A stretch of DNA of 64,000 bases from Candidatus Bathyarchaeia archaeon. GTDB taxonomy: Archaea > Thermoproteota > Bathyarchaeia > Bathyarchaeales > Bathycorpusculaceae. The notes under the pieces were generated by a model. The model had not been told where the DNA came from. It saw only the letters and a list, made by a program, of their open reading frames with translations, and did no database searches. The stretch covers positions 17,139-81,138 of the forward strand of contig JAVYUU010000005.1 in assembly GCA_038728085.1 (NCBI GenBank), written 5' to 3'. This document shows, one piece after another, positions 18,102 to 27,223 of this stretch. Positions within the stretch are counted from its first letter, which is position 1, and every line of letters starts with the position of its first letter. Position numbers and translations under genes: made by a program.

Positions 18102-19253
18102 CTATTGTCCTATGCCTATTGTGTTGCCAACTCCGCAAATAATAACCTTGTCACCCTCCTTGGTCCGCTCTAGAATGAGTTGCTTAATTCTCTCGATGGC
18201 TTTATCCGCAGCTTCGAAGATTTCCCTCCGCATGGGCGAAACCGCATCACCAATATCCTCCTTAATTATCACGGCGTTTATTGGTATACGATACTTCAGA
18301 ATAGTCTCTTCAATTTTGAACTGATCCACGCCGGGGCCGCCTATGGCTGCTCCAACGCCGTCAGCTACCTCACCAACCTCTTCGCCTTCAAGCTTCAAGG
18401 CAGCGTCAATCATTATTATGTTGGCGATTTTACCCTCGTTTTCCTCTATGATGGTTTTAATAGCGTCTCCCGGTTTGCCCACATTCCCTCCGGGGCCCTC
18501 AGCCTTTATAACGTAGGCTGTTCTCCCCTCTATGGGAACTGTAGCCACGACACAGTCCTTAGGCACTTTCCGGATGGGGTGGCCGTGCATAAGCTTGGCG
18601 GCCACGAGGGCGCCTATACCGTCGCCTATGGGCTGCCCATAGGCAAAAGCTTTAAGGGCGCTGGCGTAGGCTTCTGCCTCCCGCATTACGAGAGGCAATA
18701 TCATCTGAATCTGCATTATGATGTAGAGGCTTAACGTTTTCTTGCCAAGCAGGAAGTAATGTCTTATCACCTTGTAAATGTAGTTTAGAGCCATGGCTGC
18801 CTCAAGCGTGTTTTCCAAGTTGTTTATTTGGGTCTCGTCGGCGGAGGGTGCTAAAAGCCTAACTTCATCCTTAAACCGGGTGTCCCGGACATCCAAAATA
18901 TGCTCTAGCTTCCAAACAATGCCCACGGGATCCAGGCTTTGGGGTGAAATGGTGAAATACTCGAGGAAACGGTCAACTCTGGGCGTGGGGTCTGTTTGAG
19001 GTTTCCCCACCTCTTTGATGGCCTCTATGGCTATTCTTCGCCCTTCATCCCTTAAATATTTCAGCTTGTAAAGGGAGCCTTCAATCTCGTTAAGCCAAAT
19101 ACGAAGCTGAAGCCTCTGCCCATAAAACATGGAAATAAGCAACATGACTATGAATATGATTGAAACAATTTGCGAGAATAACTCTCCCGGCATCTGTAGT
19201 AGCCAGCTTTGCAGCATAACTAACGCAACCGGCAGCATAACCGCTATGTTCAC
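18102..19253 (-). CDS. DUF1512 family membrane protein
   Basis: A 383-residue archaeal protein with two N-terminal hydrophobic segments (about residues 5-20 and 27-45) and a large soluble region. The G-rich stretches GQPIGDGIGALVAAKL and GGNVGKPGDAI and the ending GDKVIICGVGNTIGIGQ are characteristic of the conserved archaeal DUF1512 family, whose biochemical role is unknown. Its neighbour downstream is a zinc-ribbon membrane protein in the same transcript; upstream there is an 80-bp gap before the TauE-like gene. Confidence 0.75.
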   Translation of the reverse strand: MNIAVMLPVALVMLQSWLLQMPGELFSQIVSIIFIVMLLISMFYGQRLQLRIWLNEIEGSLYKLKYLRDEGRRIAIEAIKEVGKPQTDPTPRVDRFLEYFTISPQSLDPVGIVWKLEHILDVRDTRFKDEVRLLAPSADETQINNLENTLEAAMALNYIYKVIRHYFLLGKKTLSLYIIMQIQMILPLVMREAEAYASALKAFAYGQPIGDGIGALVAAKLMHGHPIRKVPKDCVVATVPIEGRTAYVIKAEGPGGNVGKPGDAIKTIIEENEGKIANIIMIDAALKLEGEEVGEVADGVGAAIGGPGVDQFKIEETILKYRIPINAVIIKEDIGDAVSPMRREIFEAADKAIERIKQLILERTKEGDKVIICGVGNTIGIGQ

Positions 19254-19334
19254 GAAATCACCTTCCGTGAAACTAGCAAAATCTCAGTTATAAGTTTTAA
19301 GATATTCCAAGTATAATACTACAAATACAAATAG

Positions 19335-20132
19335 TTAGGCACTCTGCAAGTTTTTCAGCGTCATGTTCACACTTGCCACCAAGAGCATAGCCGCAAAAAC
19401 AAAACTCAAGCTTCTACTTGAAAGCTTCCGGCTTGTATAAGCCCCGACTTGGGCACCGACAACGGAGCCTAAACCCAGATAAACCGCATACAACGCATGG
19501 ACATTTCCTAGCCGCACATGGTTTATCACGCCGGATATTGAAGTGAAAATCATGATAAACATGGATGTGGGAATTGAAAAGTATATTGGGAAACCAAGCG
19601 CATAGTACATGACCGGTACAAGGATAACTCCTCCACCTATGCCAAGAAGCCCCGAAGAAACTCCTCCCAAAAAGCTTAGAAACAACCCCGGAAGCATTCG
19701 CCTCCAATCCTTTAAAAGTGCATTCTCGAAGGCCGGGTCAATGGTTACCGAGGCTCTAATGGGCTTTGTCCTTAAAGCCTTGTAAACCATTTGAAAAGCA
19801 ACCAATATTAGGAAGACGCCGAAAATCAATCCAAGCCACATTTTCACTAAGGGAACAGCCGTTATTTCCGCTCCCAAATAGCCTCCGGGCGCGGAAGCGC
19901 AGGCTAAAATGAGTCCAGCCTTAACGTAAACGCGTTTCTGCCTAAAATAGTTCGCTGAAGAAGCCAAAGACGTAATAACGATGGTCGTCAAGCTTGTGCC
20001 AACAGCTGTCACTGGCTCAAAATTGTAGAGAAGCGTTAATAGGGGTACAATGAATATTCCGCCTCCAACACCAGTTAATGCCGCGGCAATACTTATCAAG
20101 AAGCCGAATAAGGGCAGCAGCCACTCCCACAT
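19335..20132 (-). CDS. Sulfite exporter TauE/SafE family membrane protein
   Basis: A 265-residue, about eight-helix membrane protein made of two related halves, each with a Gly-rich motif: GVGGGIFIVPLLTLLYNF near residue 21 and GIGGGVILVPVMYYALGF near 166. This is the TauE/SafE (DUF81) family, thought to export or import small sulfur or organic anions; the substrate here is unknown. It is a single gene between the DUF1512 gene and the 5S rRNA, all on the minus strand. Confidence 0.9.
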   Translation of the reverse strand: MWEWLLPLFGFLISIAAALTGVGGGIFIVPLLTLLYNFEPVTAVGTSLTTIVITSLASSANYFRQKRVYVKAGLILACASAPGGYLGAEITAVPLVKMWLGLIFGVFLILVAFQMVYKALRTKPIRASVTIDPAFENALLKDWRRMLPGLFLSFLGGVSSGLLGIGGGVILVPVMYYALGFPIYFSIPTSMFIMIFTSISGVINHVRLGNVHALYAVYLGLGSVVGAQVGAYTSRKLSSRSLSFVFAAMLLVASVNMTLKNLQSA

Positions 20133-20236
20133 ACCAAAGCCTCTGATGATTTGAGCTATTGTGAATAGAAAACATGCTTAAGCCATCCACTATTTAAGGC
20201 GTATCCAACAGAGGGCTGAAAAATGGCAAATTAGGT

Positions 20237-20362
20237 GGGGCTGCCGGCTTTCCCGGGTTCGCGTGGCCGAAGACCACACTACTGCCGGGAACGGAGCGCG
20301 GTTTAACTTCCGAGTTCGGAATGGGATCGGGTGGGTCCCGCGCCCTATGGCCGGCAAACCCC
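20237..20362 (-). rRNA. rrf: 5S ribosomal RNA
   Basis: Read on the minus strand, the 126-nt region gives the 5S pattern: the 5' end GGGGTTTGCCGGCC pairs with 3' GCCGGCAGCCCC, loop B/C contains CCCATTCCGAACTCGG followed by AAGTTAAACC, and the loop E region and GTAGTGTGG follow as expected. It is a lone 5S gene: no 16S or 23S is in the window and no tRNA is beside it. Such unlinking from the rRNA operon is common in archaea. Ends are set by the terminal helix and may be off by a few bases. Confidence 0.95.
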
Positions 20363-20410
20363 AAAATACACGGTTAACTATTACACTTTAACTTTTCGCT
20401 TTTGGTAAGC

Positions 20411-21337
20411 TTATTTCTCACTTTTAAGGAGTTCCCAGATTCCAAAGCCGCCGACGGTTTCCGGCCTTTCTACGGGATTGTACCACTGCTTTTTTGTGCC
20501 TATTTTGGATCGTATTTTCCATCCGAGGGATTTGGGCTCCTTGTCTATGGCTTCCAGTATCTTGTCCACTTTTTGGATTATTTCCTCCCTCTCCTCCGTG
20601 CCGACTTGTTTTGGGTCTATGTTTGCCTCATGGCCAAACTGGTCCATCTTCGCCAGAAACGCCTTAATCCTCTTGAGGTTTGTTGTGGCCGTATACCAGA
20701 ACCCCCAGTCCCGAGCTAATAGTCTAGCAATATAGGAGGAGTCTATGCTCTCCTTTTCAGGCTTTTGACTTACACCGTGAGCCTTCAAGAGAAGCAGGCA
20801 GTCTTTAAGATCCTTGACGCTGAAAGCCTCCCAGATCTGAATTTTTTCAAGGAGCATGTCCGTAACCGTCACCGTTGGATAATCCAACTCAAGCCGTTCC
20901 CTGAAGTCGATGGGGTGATTTGCCACCAGAAGCCTATCGAAGAAAACGTCCACGTAGAACCAGCCTTTTGGATGGAAGTAGATTTGCCTTTCAGAGGCCG
21001 CTGTGGAGAGGGTGGCTCTTCTCTTCACATAGCCCAGCCTATCAAATAACGCCTTTACCTTGTCCCTATAAATGCGGTATGAGACTAGGTCTATGTCGCT
21101 GTACTCCTGTCCTTCGGCGACGCCTGTTCCCACCCTGCCAAGTTTTCTGGCAAAATCCATGCAGTCTTGACAGTGTATCGCTATGCCCAGCCCGCCTAAA
21201 ATCCTTAGAACTATGCCTTCCCGCTCTGCCTCCTTAACAATCCTCTGGGATTCTTGCAGAAAGATTTCGGTTGGAACTATGCCCCTCCATTCCTCAGGTA
21301 GCTCGCGTTTAATCTCCCTTTCAAGGAGCCAAGCCAT
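20411..21337 (-). CDS. Putative nucleotidyltransferase-fold protein
   Basis: A 308-residue protein with hallmarks of the DNA polymerase beta-type nucleotidyltransferase fold: LGGLGIAIHC, then YSDIDLVSYR (the D-x-D metal pair) and a third acidic strand YVDVFFDRL. The middle contains a DxLLEKIQIWEAFSVKDLKDCLLLL helix set like that of AbiEii/MNT-type proteins. The C-terminus is basic and aromatic (TKKQWYNPVERPETVGG). The substrate is unknown. ATG 21337 is preceded by AGGAG and lies 8 bp after the phosphoesterase stop, so the pair is one operon. A second protein with a related layout is encoded at 25983-27107. Confidence 0.65.
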   Translation of the reverse strand: MAWLLEREIKRELPEEWRGIVPTEIFLQESQRIVKEAEREGIVLRILGGLGIAIHCQDCMDFARKLGRVGTGVAEGQEYSDIDLVSYRIYRDKVKALFDRLGYVKRRATLSTAASERQIYFHPKGWFYVDVFFDRLLVANHPIDFRERLELDYPTVTVTDMLLEKIQIWEAFSVKDLKDCLLLLKAHGVSQKPEKESIDSSYIARLLARDWGFWYTATTNLKRIKAFLAKMDQFGHEANIDPKQVGTEEREEIIQKVDKILEAIDKEPKSLGWKIRSKIGTKKQWYNPVERPETVGGFGIWELLKSEK

Positions 21338-21345
21338 GGCTGCTC

Positions 21346-22320
21346 CTAGCCCTCTATCCTCTGAAGCCTTGTGATTTTGTTGCCCTTAAACTCGATTAGA
21401 AAAGCCCTCAAAATTCCCTCAGCATATTCGCTTCCGGGGTTCACACAGTATGTTCTTCCAATCTTCATGGAGCCGGCTGACTCGTGAATGTGCCCATGAA
21501 GCCCCAGGAATGGCTGATATTTCTCGATCATTTTCCTAACCGCCTTTGAGCCCACTGGAACCATAACGACGCTTCCACTGCGGATCACCGGGTTGAAGTT
21601 CTCGTCTAGGAGGGGAGCTTCATCAAGTTTTGACTGGTATGGTGGAGCGTGGAAGTTGAATATGGCGTTTTCAACGTTCTTGACTTGGGAAATATACCTT
21701 TCAAGGCGTTCCTCCAGCTTATCCTCCTCTTCCTCACGGGACGTCTTCCAAGGACTCGGATTTACCCATCCGCAACTAATCATCTCATGGGCGTCGTCGA
21801 TTTCTATAACCTTGCCCTCACCATTAATCACGTATTTGTGACTGTTAACCACCTCGTCGATGATTGGTCTATCATCGTTTCCTGGACAGACAACTACCCG
21901 TGTGTCGCCTGGAAGTTTCTGGGGGATTAGATCAAGCCAACTCTTTATTGTTGAAACCATGACTTCTTGAAAGACCTCTTCAACTTTTTTGGGGTTTCTA
22001 ATCATCTCCTCATATTCAGCCTCGTCTGTCAGGTAAGGGTAATAGCCTATCCCCCTTATCTCCTTCATGGCCCTCTCTATTTCGCTCTCTTCAACCACCT
22101 GGGTTCTTTTCAAGTGATAGAAGGAGTATTTGCCATCTTTGCGTTTAACGATGGGCACTAGCATCTTGCCAGTTAAGTCTCCACCGCAGATTGCCCAATC
22201 AACCTTGAGCATTGCAGAGGCGTTTAGGAATTTCCGCCAAACCCCTTCAGATCCATGCATGTCCGTGGCAAACAGAATTCTCGTTTCTTCCTCCTTCTTT
22301 CGCTTAAACAAAAACGACAC
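21346..22320 (-). CDS. Calcineurin-like metallophosphoesterase
   Basis: A 324-residue phosphoesterase with all five metal-binding blocks: ATDMHGSEG, CGGDLTGK, CPGNDDRP, the His in NFHAPPYQS, and LHGHIHES, ending in VNPGSEYAEG. The substrate (nucleotide, nucleic acid or phosphoprotein) cannot be told from the sequence. The start is a GTG at 22320 following GGATG. It is the first gene of an operon with the nucleotidyltransferase-like gene; upstream is the divergent permease gene. Confidence 0.9.
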   Translation of the reverse strand: MSFLFKRKKEEETRILFATDMHGSEGVWRKFLNASAMLKVDWAICGGDLTGKMLVPIVKRKDGKYSFYHLKRTQVVEESEIERAMKEIRGIGYYPYLTDEAEYEEMIRNPKKVEEVFQEVMVSTIKSWLDLIPQKLPGDTRVVVCPGNDDRPIIDEVVNSHKYVINGEGKVIEIDDAHEMISCGWVNPSPWKTSREEEEDKLEERLERYISQVKNVENAIFNFHAPPYQSKLDEAPLLDENFNPVIRSGSVVMVPVGSKAVRKMIEKYQPFLGLHGHIHESAGSMKIGRTYCVNPGSEYAEGILRAFLIEFKGNKITRLQRIEG

Positions 22321-22454
22321 TCTTAATCATCCTTCCCCGGTATTTTCCATAATTTCCCGTTATAAGAGGCGAGGTTGTGCTATTTAAACTCTAAGGTTGA
22401 TGGAAAGTTTTAAATTCAGACGGGGCTAAAACTAAATCTCCGGTGTTATAAAGA

Positions 22455-24146
22455 ATGGTTGCGAAAAAGCCTGAACTTTTTGCCAGAGAGGCAACTGGAC
22501 TTGTGAGGGAGATAGGCTTCACTGTAGGTGTCATCATAATTCTAAGCCACGTCATCGGTTTAGGATGGCAGAAACGGGCATTCCAGTTTGCAGGTCCAGC
22601 GCCTATGTCAATATCAGACATGCCCTTGGGCTTACCCGCCATGTTCTGGGCGTTTCTGGTATGCGGCATAGTGGTGTTGATCACGGGGTATGCGGCGGGT
22701 TATGTAACAGCAGCCATGCCTAGATCAGGTGGAGGCTATGTCACGATTTCCCGCGTTATACACCCATTTGTGGGTTATATTGCAGCGTGGCTAATGTTCC
22801 TTGCTGAGGCCTTTTCCTATGGGCTTATAGGTGTGGCTGTTTTTGAAGCCATCACGATATTCTATAACATTGCGTTGGCTCCCACGGTTATAGAAATAGG
22901 CGCTGCGGAGCTATTCATCGGCGGGCTCGTGATAGTTTGGATTTTCGCGATAGTAGCCCTTCTTGGAACGAAGCTATATGGGCGGCTGATGGAAGTCCTA
23001 TTCTATATACCGGCAGTTATAACCATCATCTTCTTTGTAATGTGGATTGCCGGGGCACTGAACCCAGACCTGGTCTCAAGAGGTGTCACCGAAGTTATGG
23101 GGGTGACGCCCGAGAGAATCGTACAGCTTGCAAAGAACACTGGCATGACTGCCTATAGAACTGGCTTTTTTGATGCTTTCTCGCTGGCTTTGGGTGGAGC
23201 CTTCTGGGCTTACATGGGATGGTACGCTACAACCTTCGTCGCCGGAGAAGTGAAGGAAGCCAACAAGAAGCTCCCAATGATTCTTCTGGTCGCTGGCTTG
23301 GCCGTTATGATCGTTTACCTGTTGGCGTCATCCCTCTCCGCCATCGCCTGCATGAATGTGGCTTCAGACGGCCAATGGAGCTTCTATCAAGCCTACGCTT
23401 GGCTTAGCTACCCACCTAAAGCTGCAGAGGACGCTGTTGCAGCTGCTGTGGCAACGATTCCAAACTTCCAGTCGGCATGGAGCACCGGAATTGCCTCGAT
23501 GATCGCTAGGGGGATGGGCTTAGGATGGCTTTCATGGCTCATTGCGCTTGGAGGCGTATTATGGGTAGCCAACGACATTCCGCCCTTCCTGCTGGTGGCT
23601 TCTAGAACCTTCTTCGCCATGTCCTTTGACAGAATGTTGCCCGAAAAATTCGCCTATGTCAGCGAGAAGTGGCATGCACCCGTATGGTCCATAATAATCA
23701 CGGCGGTCTTCGCCATCCCAGCATGCATGGCTGAAGCAAACTTCCCAAAGGGCGCAGCAACATATTTGGCGTTTGCAGGTGTGGTTGGAACAGATATCTT
23801 CGACGCATTCTTCTTGACGCTGTTCTGCCTATCCTGTATGCTTCTACCCCTTGAAAGAAGAGACATTTACGAGCGGGCAGCCGTCAAACACTCGGTGGGA
23901 ACGGTGTGCACGCTTGGCTTCTTTGCAACGCTAGGCGCTGCCTTCTGCCTCTACATATTCATCAAGGAATCATCTTGGATCTGGTCGCTCTTCACGTCGG
24001 GTGCAGACATAGGCGAGGTGGTTAGCGCTATAGGATTCTTCGGATGCATAATTGTTGGTATACTGCTCTACGTCTACTACATGTACAGAAACACAACAAG
24101 AGGCATAGACATGCGCACACTATACCTCAACATACCGCCAGAATAG
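22455..24146 (+). CDS. APC-family amino acid/polyamine permease
   Basis: A 563-residue integral membrane protein with about 12-14 predicted helices and the layout of the amino acid-polyamine-organocation superfamily. It has an N-terminal GFTVGVIIILSHVIGLGWQ (helix 1 with an unwinding Gly region), PRSGGGYVTISRVIHPFVGY after helix 2, and a KEANKKLPMIL loop. It would import an amino acid or related compound; the substrate cannot be predicted. ATG 22455. The next gene starts 50 bp downstream on the same strand. Confidence 0.88.
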   Translation: MVAKKPELFAREATGLVREIGFTVGVIIILSHVIGLGWQKRAFQFAGPAPMSISDMPLGLPAMFWAFLVCGIVVLITGYAAGYVTAAMPRSGGGYVTISRVIHPFVGYIAAWLMFLAEAFSYGLIGVAVFEAITIFYNIALAPTVIEIGAAELFIGGLVIVWIFAIVALLGTKLYGRLMEVLFYIPAVITIIFFVMWIAGALNPDLVSRGVTEVMGVTPERIVQLAKNTGMTAYRTGFFDAFSLALGGAFWAYMGWYATTFVAGEVKEANKKLPMILLVAGLAVMIVYLLASSLSAIACMNVASDGQWSFYQAYAWLSYPPKAAEDAVAAAVATIPNFQSAWSTGIASMIARGMGLGWLSWLIALGGVLWVANDIPPFLLVASRTFFAMSFDRMLPEKFAYVSEKWHAPVWSIIITAVFAIPACMAEANFPKGAATYLAFAGVVGTDIFDAFFLTLFCLSCMLLPLERRDIYERAAVKHSVGTVCTLGFFATLGAAFCLYIFIKESSWIWSLFTSGADIGEVVSAIGFFGCIIVGILLYVYYMYRNTTRGIDMRTLYLNIPPE

Positions 24147-24196
24147 CCTTAAATATCCCCCTTTCATTTTTTAAACCCGAAAATGGTGTTTTAAAC

Positions 24197-25090
24197 GTGT
24201 ATGAGCTGGATTTTGCCGTCGACATGGTGGAGGAACAACTAGTCAAGGGGAATCTACGCTGGCTAGCCAACTTCAGCGAAATCCACAAAGAATACAAAGT
24301 TGGCGACATAACATTCCCATTATACGCTTTTGGAAGCCTACAGGAGAAAGGCTTCTTCTTGTCGAAAATCTTCTCAGCACTGGTCACCCCCAGATACAAG
24401 GTTCATCTGCTCATCTACACAGAGCAAAGCTTTGACCCCAAACTTGTTAGGAAGCTGGTTTTAGCCTGCAAAAACAAGTTTGGCTCCGAGGACTGGATTT
24501 TCCTGGGTCTTGTCCAAAGAGAGACCTTCCAAAAGGCTGTGAGGGATGCTGTAGCCAATATTGCAGATAAGAACGTTGGCGTGGTTGCCTACAGTTTGGC
24601 TTCAAAGGAGATGGTGGTTTCTGGAAACATTTTGGGCAGGGGTTTAGCGAAACAGCTGAGGCTTACAGAAGCCAAATTTGAAGCCTTCGACCTTCCAAAC
24701 TACCTCAAAAGCTTCACGATAACCTTCTTCTCAGTGGTGTTAATCCTTGTTTTCCTAATGCTTTCCGGCTTCCAGAACATTATTAACCCTCTATCCTTGC
24801 TAATAGCCATCATAATCTCGCTTGTTCTGGGCTATCACCTCTACAAAAACCGCTATCACGTCTCTCTCTCCTTGGACGGTAGAGGCTTTCAACTATGGGA
24901 GGGCAAAAACCTCAAAGAGGGAAAATGGACCGATTTTTCAGATGTAGCCATCTACGTTACACCCCAGCGTGAAACATGCTTAAGGCTCTATTCAAAGAAT
25001 GGAAGTGTGGATCTACCGCTTTCAAGGGTTGGGCTGTCGAGGAAAGAGGCATACCGGGTGATCAAGCAACTTATAAAGGAAGGCGGGTAG
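24197..25090 (+). CDS. Membrane protein of unknown function
   Basis: Not recognised. The frame is open back into the permease gene (24044), but the sensible start is GTG 24197, which follows a GGTG motif 8 nt upstream and clears the permease stop; this gives 297 residues. The N-terminal 170 residues look soluble (mixed alpha/beta). Two adjacent membrane helices follow (around SFTITFFSVVLILVFLML and LSLLIAIIISLVLGYHL), then a C-terminal beta-rich domain of about 80 residues resembling membrane-proximal PH-like folds. That comparison is an impression only. It may be co-transcribed with the permease. Confidence 0.7.
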   Translation: MYELDFAVDMVEEQLVKGNLRWLANFSEIHKEYKVGDITFPLYAFGSLQEKGFFLSKIFSALVTPRYKVHLLIYTEQSFDPKLVRKLVLACKNKFGSEDWIFLGLVQRETFQKAVRDAVANIADKNVGVVAYSLASKEMVVSGNILGRGLAKQLRLTEAKFEAFDLPNYLKSFTITFFSVVLILVFLMLSGFQNIINPLSLLIAIIISLVLGYHLYKNRYHVSLSLDGRGFQLWEGKNLKEGKWTDFSDVAIYVTPQRETCLRLYSKNGSVDLPLSRVGLSRKEAYRVIKQLIKEGG

Positions 25091-25164
25091 CTCAATAATT
25101 TCGTTCTGGAAAGAATTGTTATCTATTAGGAGGCAGCTTTCAACGGTTGTAGAGGGTTGACTTT

Positions 25165-26082
25165 ATGGAGAAAATCGCCGTTATAGGCGCCGGAGTAATA
25201 GGTGGGGCAATTGTTAAAAGCCTTCTGATAAAGGGCTATCAAGGCAGGGTTATCGCCACCAGACGTGACGCTGAAAAGCTCAAGGAGCTTGAAAAGCTCG
25301 GGGCCTTGGTGACGACGGATAATAAGAAAGCTGCGAAAGAGGCTGACATAATATTTCTATGTATTAAGCCAAATGATGTGGCGAAGGTTCTAAAGGAGAT
25401 AAGCGCTGAAATCGAAAACAAGATTGTAATTTCCACGGCTGCAACCATCCCCCTTCAATTTTACAAAAACCTAGCGCCAAGAGCAAAGTTTGTTAGAACC
25501 ATGCCAAATATTGCGGCCTTAGTGCAGGAGTCTTTCACTGCCTACTGCTGCGACAACAGCCTAAGCAATGAGGAGAAAATGCGGGTTAAGCGGATTCTAG
25601 ACGCCATGGGCGTTTCCGAGGAGGTTGAAGAAAATTACATGGACGCCATAACCGCCCTAAGTGGTAGTGGACCAGGATACATCTCCATAATTATAGAAGC
25701 CTTAATGTATGCAGGGTTAAAGGTTGGATTGCCAAGAGATCTAGCCCTATACAGCTCCGCCCAGGCAGTCCTCGGAACTGGAAAGTTGATTCTCGAAACA
25801 CGAGAGCATCCTGCCAAGATAAAGGATATGGTGACCACACCGGGCGGCACGACGATCGAGGCAATTTTCGAGCTTGAGGGAAGCCAGATACGTCAAGCTT
25901 TAATGAAAGCCGTTGAGGAAGCCACCAAGAAATGCGAAAAAATTCGGGAAAAAAATTATCGGTACCTGAAGGTCGGGCACTCTCACTCTATGACTGGTGT
26001 TTCTACGGCGGTGTTCCACCATGGCTTATCCCACTTCTTATCGACAACGGGCAAAACTTTGAGAAGCTCCTGTATTCGCTGA
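25165..26082 (+). CDS. proC: Pyrroline-5-carboxylate reductase
   Basis: Last step of proline synthesis (NAD(P)H reduction of P5C). The N-terminal Rossmann motif is IGAGVIGGAI; the family signature is in the SGSGPGYISIIIEALMYAGLKVGL region followed by TTPGGTTIEAI. The family normally ends about 15 residues after the EATKKCEKI helix. Here the frame runs on about 34 residues (HSHSMTGVSTAVFHHGL and beyond) into DNA that encodes the converging gene on the other strand, giving a 100-bp antiparallel overlap. The tail is probably a read-on extension without function. ATG 25165 is 74 bp after the preceding gene. Confidence 0.93.
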   Translation: MEKIAVIGAGVIGGAIVKSLLIKGYQGRVIATRRDAEKLKELEKLGALVTTDNKKAAKEADIIFLCIKPNDVAKVLKEISAEIENKIVISTAATIPLQFYKNLAPRAKFVRTMPNIAALVQESFTAYCCDNSLSNEEKMRVKRILDAMGVSEEVEENYMDAITALSGSGPGYISIIIEALMYAGLKVGLPRDLALYSSAQAVLGTGKLILETREHPAKIKDMVTTPGGTTIEAIFELEGSQIRQALMKAVEEATKKCEKIREKNYRYLKVGHSHSMTGVSTAVFHHGLSHFLSTTGKTLRSSCIR

Positions 26083-27107
26083 GTGACTGTTGAAACTTGA
26101 CTCTTCGACATCCACCTTCCTAAAACATCCGACCTTTCAACCAAGTTTTTGAGGTTCAATGTGACGGTTAAGGCGAGTTTCTTGTCTTTATCCAAAATTT
26201 TCCTCATTTTCTGTGCATCAATTCTCTCGGGTCCAACTCCGATTTCATGGTCTAGGAATATGGCGCAGACATCCTTGATGTCTTTCTCCTCCATCCCGAT
26301 GATTATTCTGTCCTTTGCATAGTATGGATAAGATAGAATTCTGTAGTCGCATTCGCACTCTTCCAGTTCCCTTGTACACTCCTTTGGCATGTCAAAGATG
26401 AACTGAGCTTTCGAAATTATAAGGTTCTCCAAGCCAATGGTGTAGAGATTCTCCTTATACCTTGGAAAGGCATCACGGATATCCACCCGGTGCCTTAGGT
26501 CGATGACATCGCAGAACAAATCCAGAACAGTTATTTTCGGCAATCCCTCAGGCGTTATGTCATTTATTGTTGTCAGCCTATACCTTTCGCCATGCCTCCA
26601 AGCGTTAAATCGCCTATCATTCGCTGTTGCAAAAGACTTGTACTGCGTGCCGAAAGCTCTATCCATTTGTAGCAGAAGCCTATAGAAGTCGACGCCTTGC
26701 CTTTTTGGGACAATGAAGTCCGTGTCTTTAATGGGTCTTTCGAGGGATCCTCCAGCGTTAGCGCTTGGACAGTGAATTTTGACGGCTGCACCGCCAAACA
26801 GCAAGGCTGGAATCGGATTTTTACTTACCACTTTATTGAATGCCCTGGGATAAAGCTCATGAAGCTTCGGCGCGTTCACAGCCGCCCAAAGAGTGACCAT
26901 GGCGCTTCTCATTGGGAAATAGTTCAAGTCTATGTATGAGGGCAACTCCAAAGCGTCTCTCAACTCTTCAACGTTGACGTGGGAGGTTAGTGGTAAATCA
27001 ACCTCGTAGGTGGTTCCATCTAGATCTCTGTACAGAACGAACCTGCCCCTTGCAACCCCTTCTCCAGTTAAACCTCTGTCACATTTACTCCAATTTTGAC
27101 CGAACAT
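25983..27107 (-). CDS. Putative nucleotidyltransferase-fold protein
   Basis: A 374-residue protein of unknown role. A LLFGGAAVKIHC segment, DTDFIVPKRQG and later LDLFCDVIDLRH suggest a divergent nucleotidyltransferase fold with two or three acidic strand ends, similar in layout to the gene at 20411-21337; both end in a K-x-W-(x)n-W/Y-x-N-x-V-E-x-P segment. The frame stays open up to 27266, but that part would run through the tRNA-Trp gene, so I start at ATG 27107. Its 3' end overlaps proC by 100 bp. Confidence 0.6.
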   Translation of the reverse strand: MFGQNWSKCDRGLTGEGVARGRFVLYRDLDGTTYEVDLPLTSHVNVEELRDALELPSYIDLNYFPMRSAMVTLWAAVNAPKLHELYPRAFNKVVSKNPIPALLFGGAAVKIHCPSANAGGSLERPIKDTDFIVPKRQGVDFYRLLLQMDRAFGTQYKSFATANDRRFNAWRHGERYRLTTINDITPEGLPKITVLDLFCDVIDLRHRVDIRDAFPRYKENLYTIGLENLIISKAQFIFDMPKECTRELEECECDYRILSYPYYAKDRIIIGMEEKDIKDVCAIFLDHEIGVGPERIDAQKMRKILDKDKKLALTVTLNLKNLVERSDVLGRWMSKSQVSTVTQRIQELLKVLPVVDKKWDKPWWNTAVETPVIE

Positions 27108-27223
27108 CAATAATAAACCAAATAAACCTTCACGAAACAGTAAATAAGTGTTATTCTTTTGGGCAGAAATGGAATAACGCATATATCCAAATTCTATAAT
27201 TTTCTCTAAATGCCGCAACTGGA

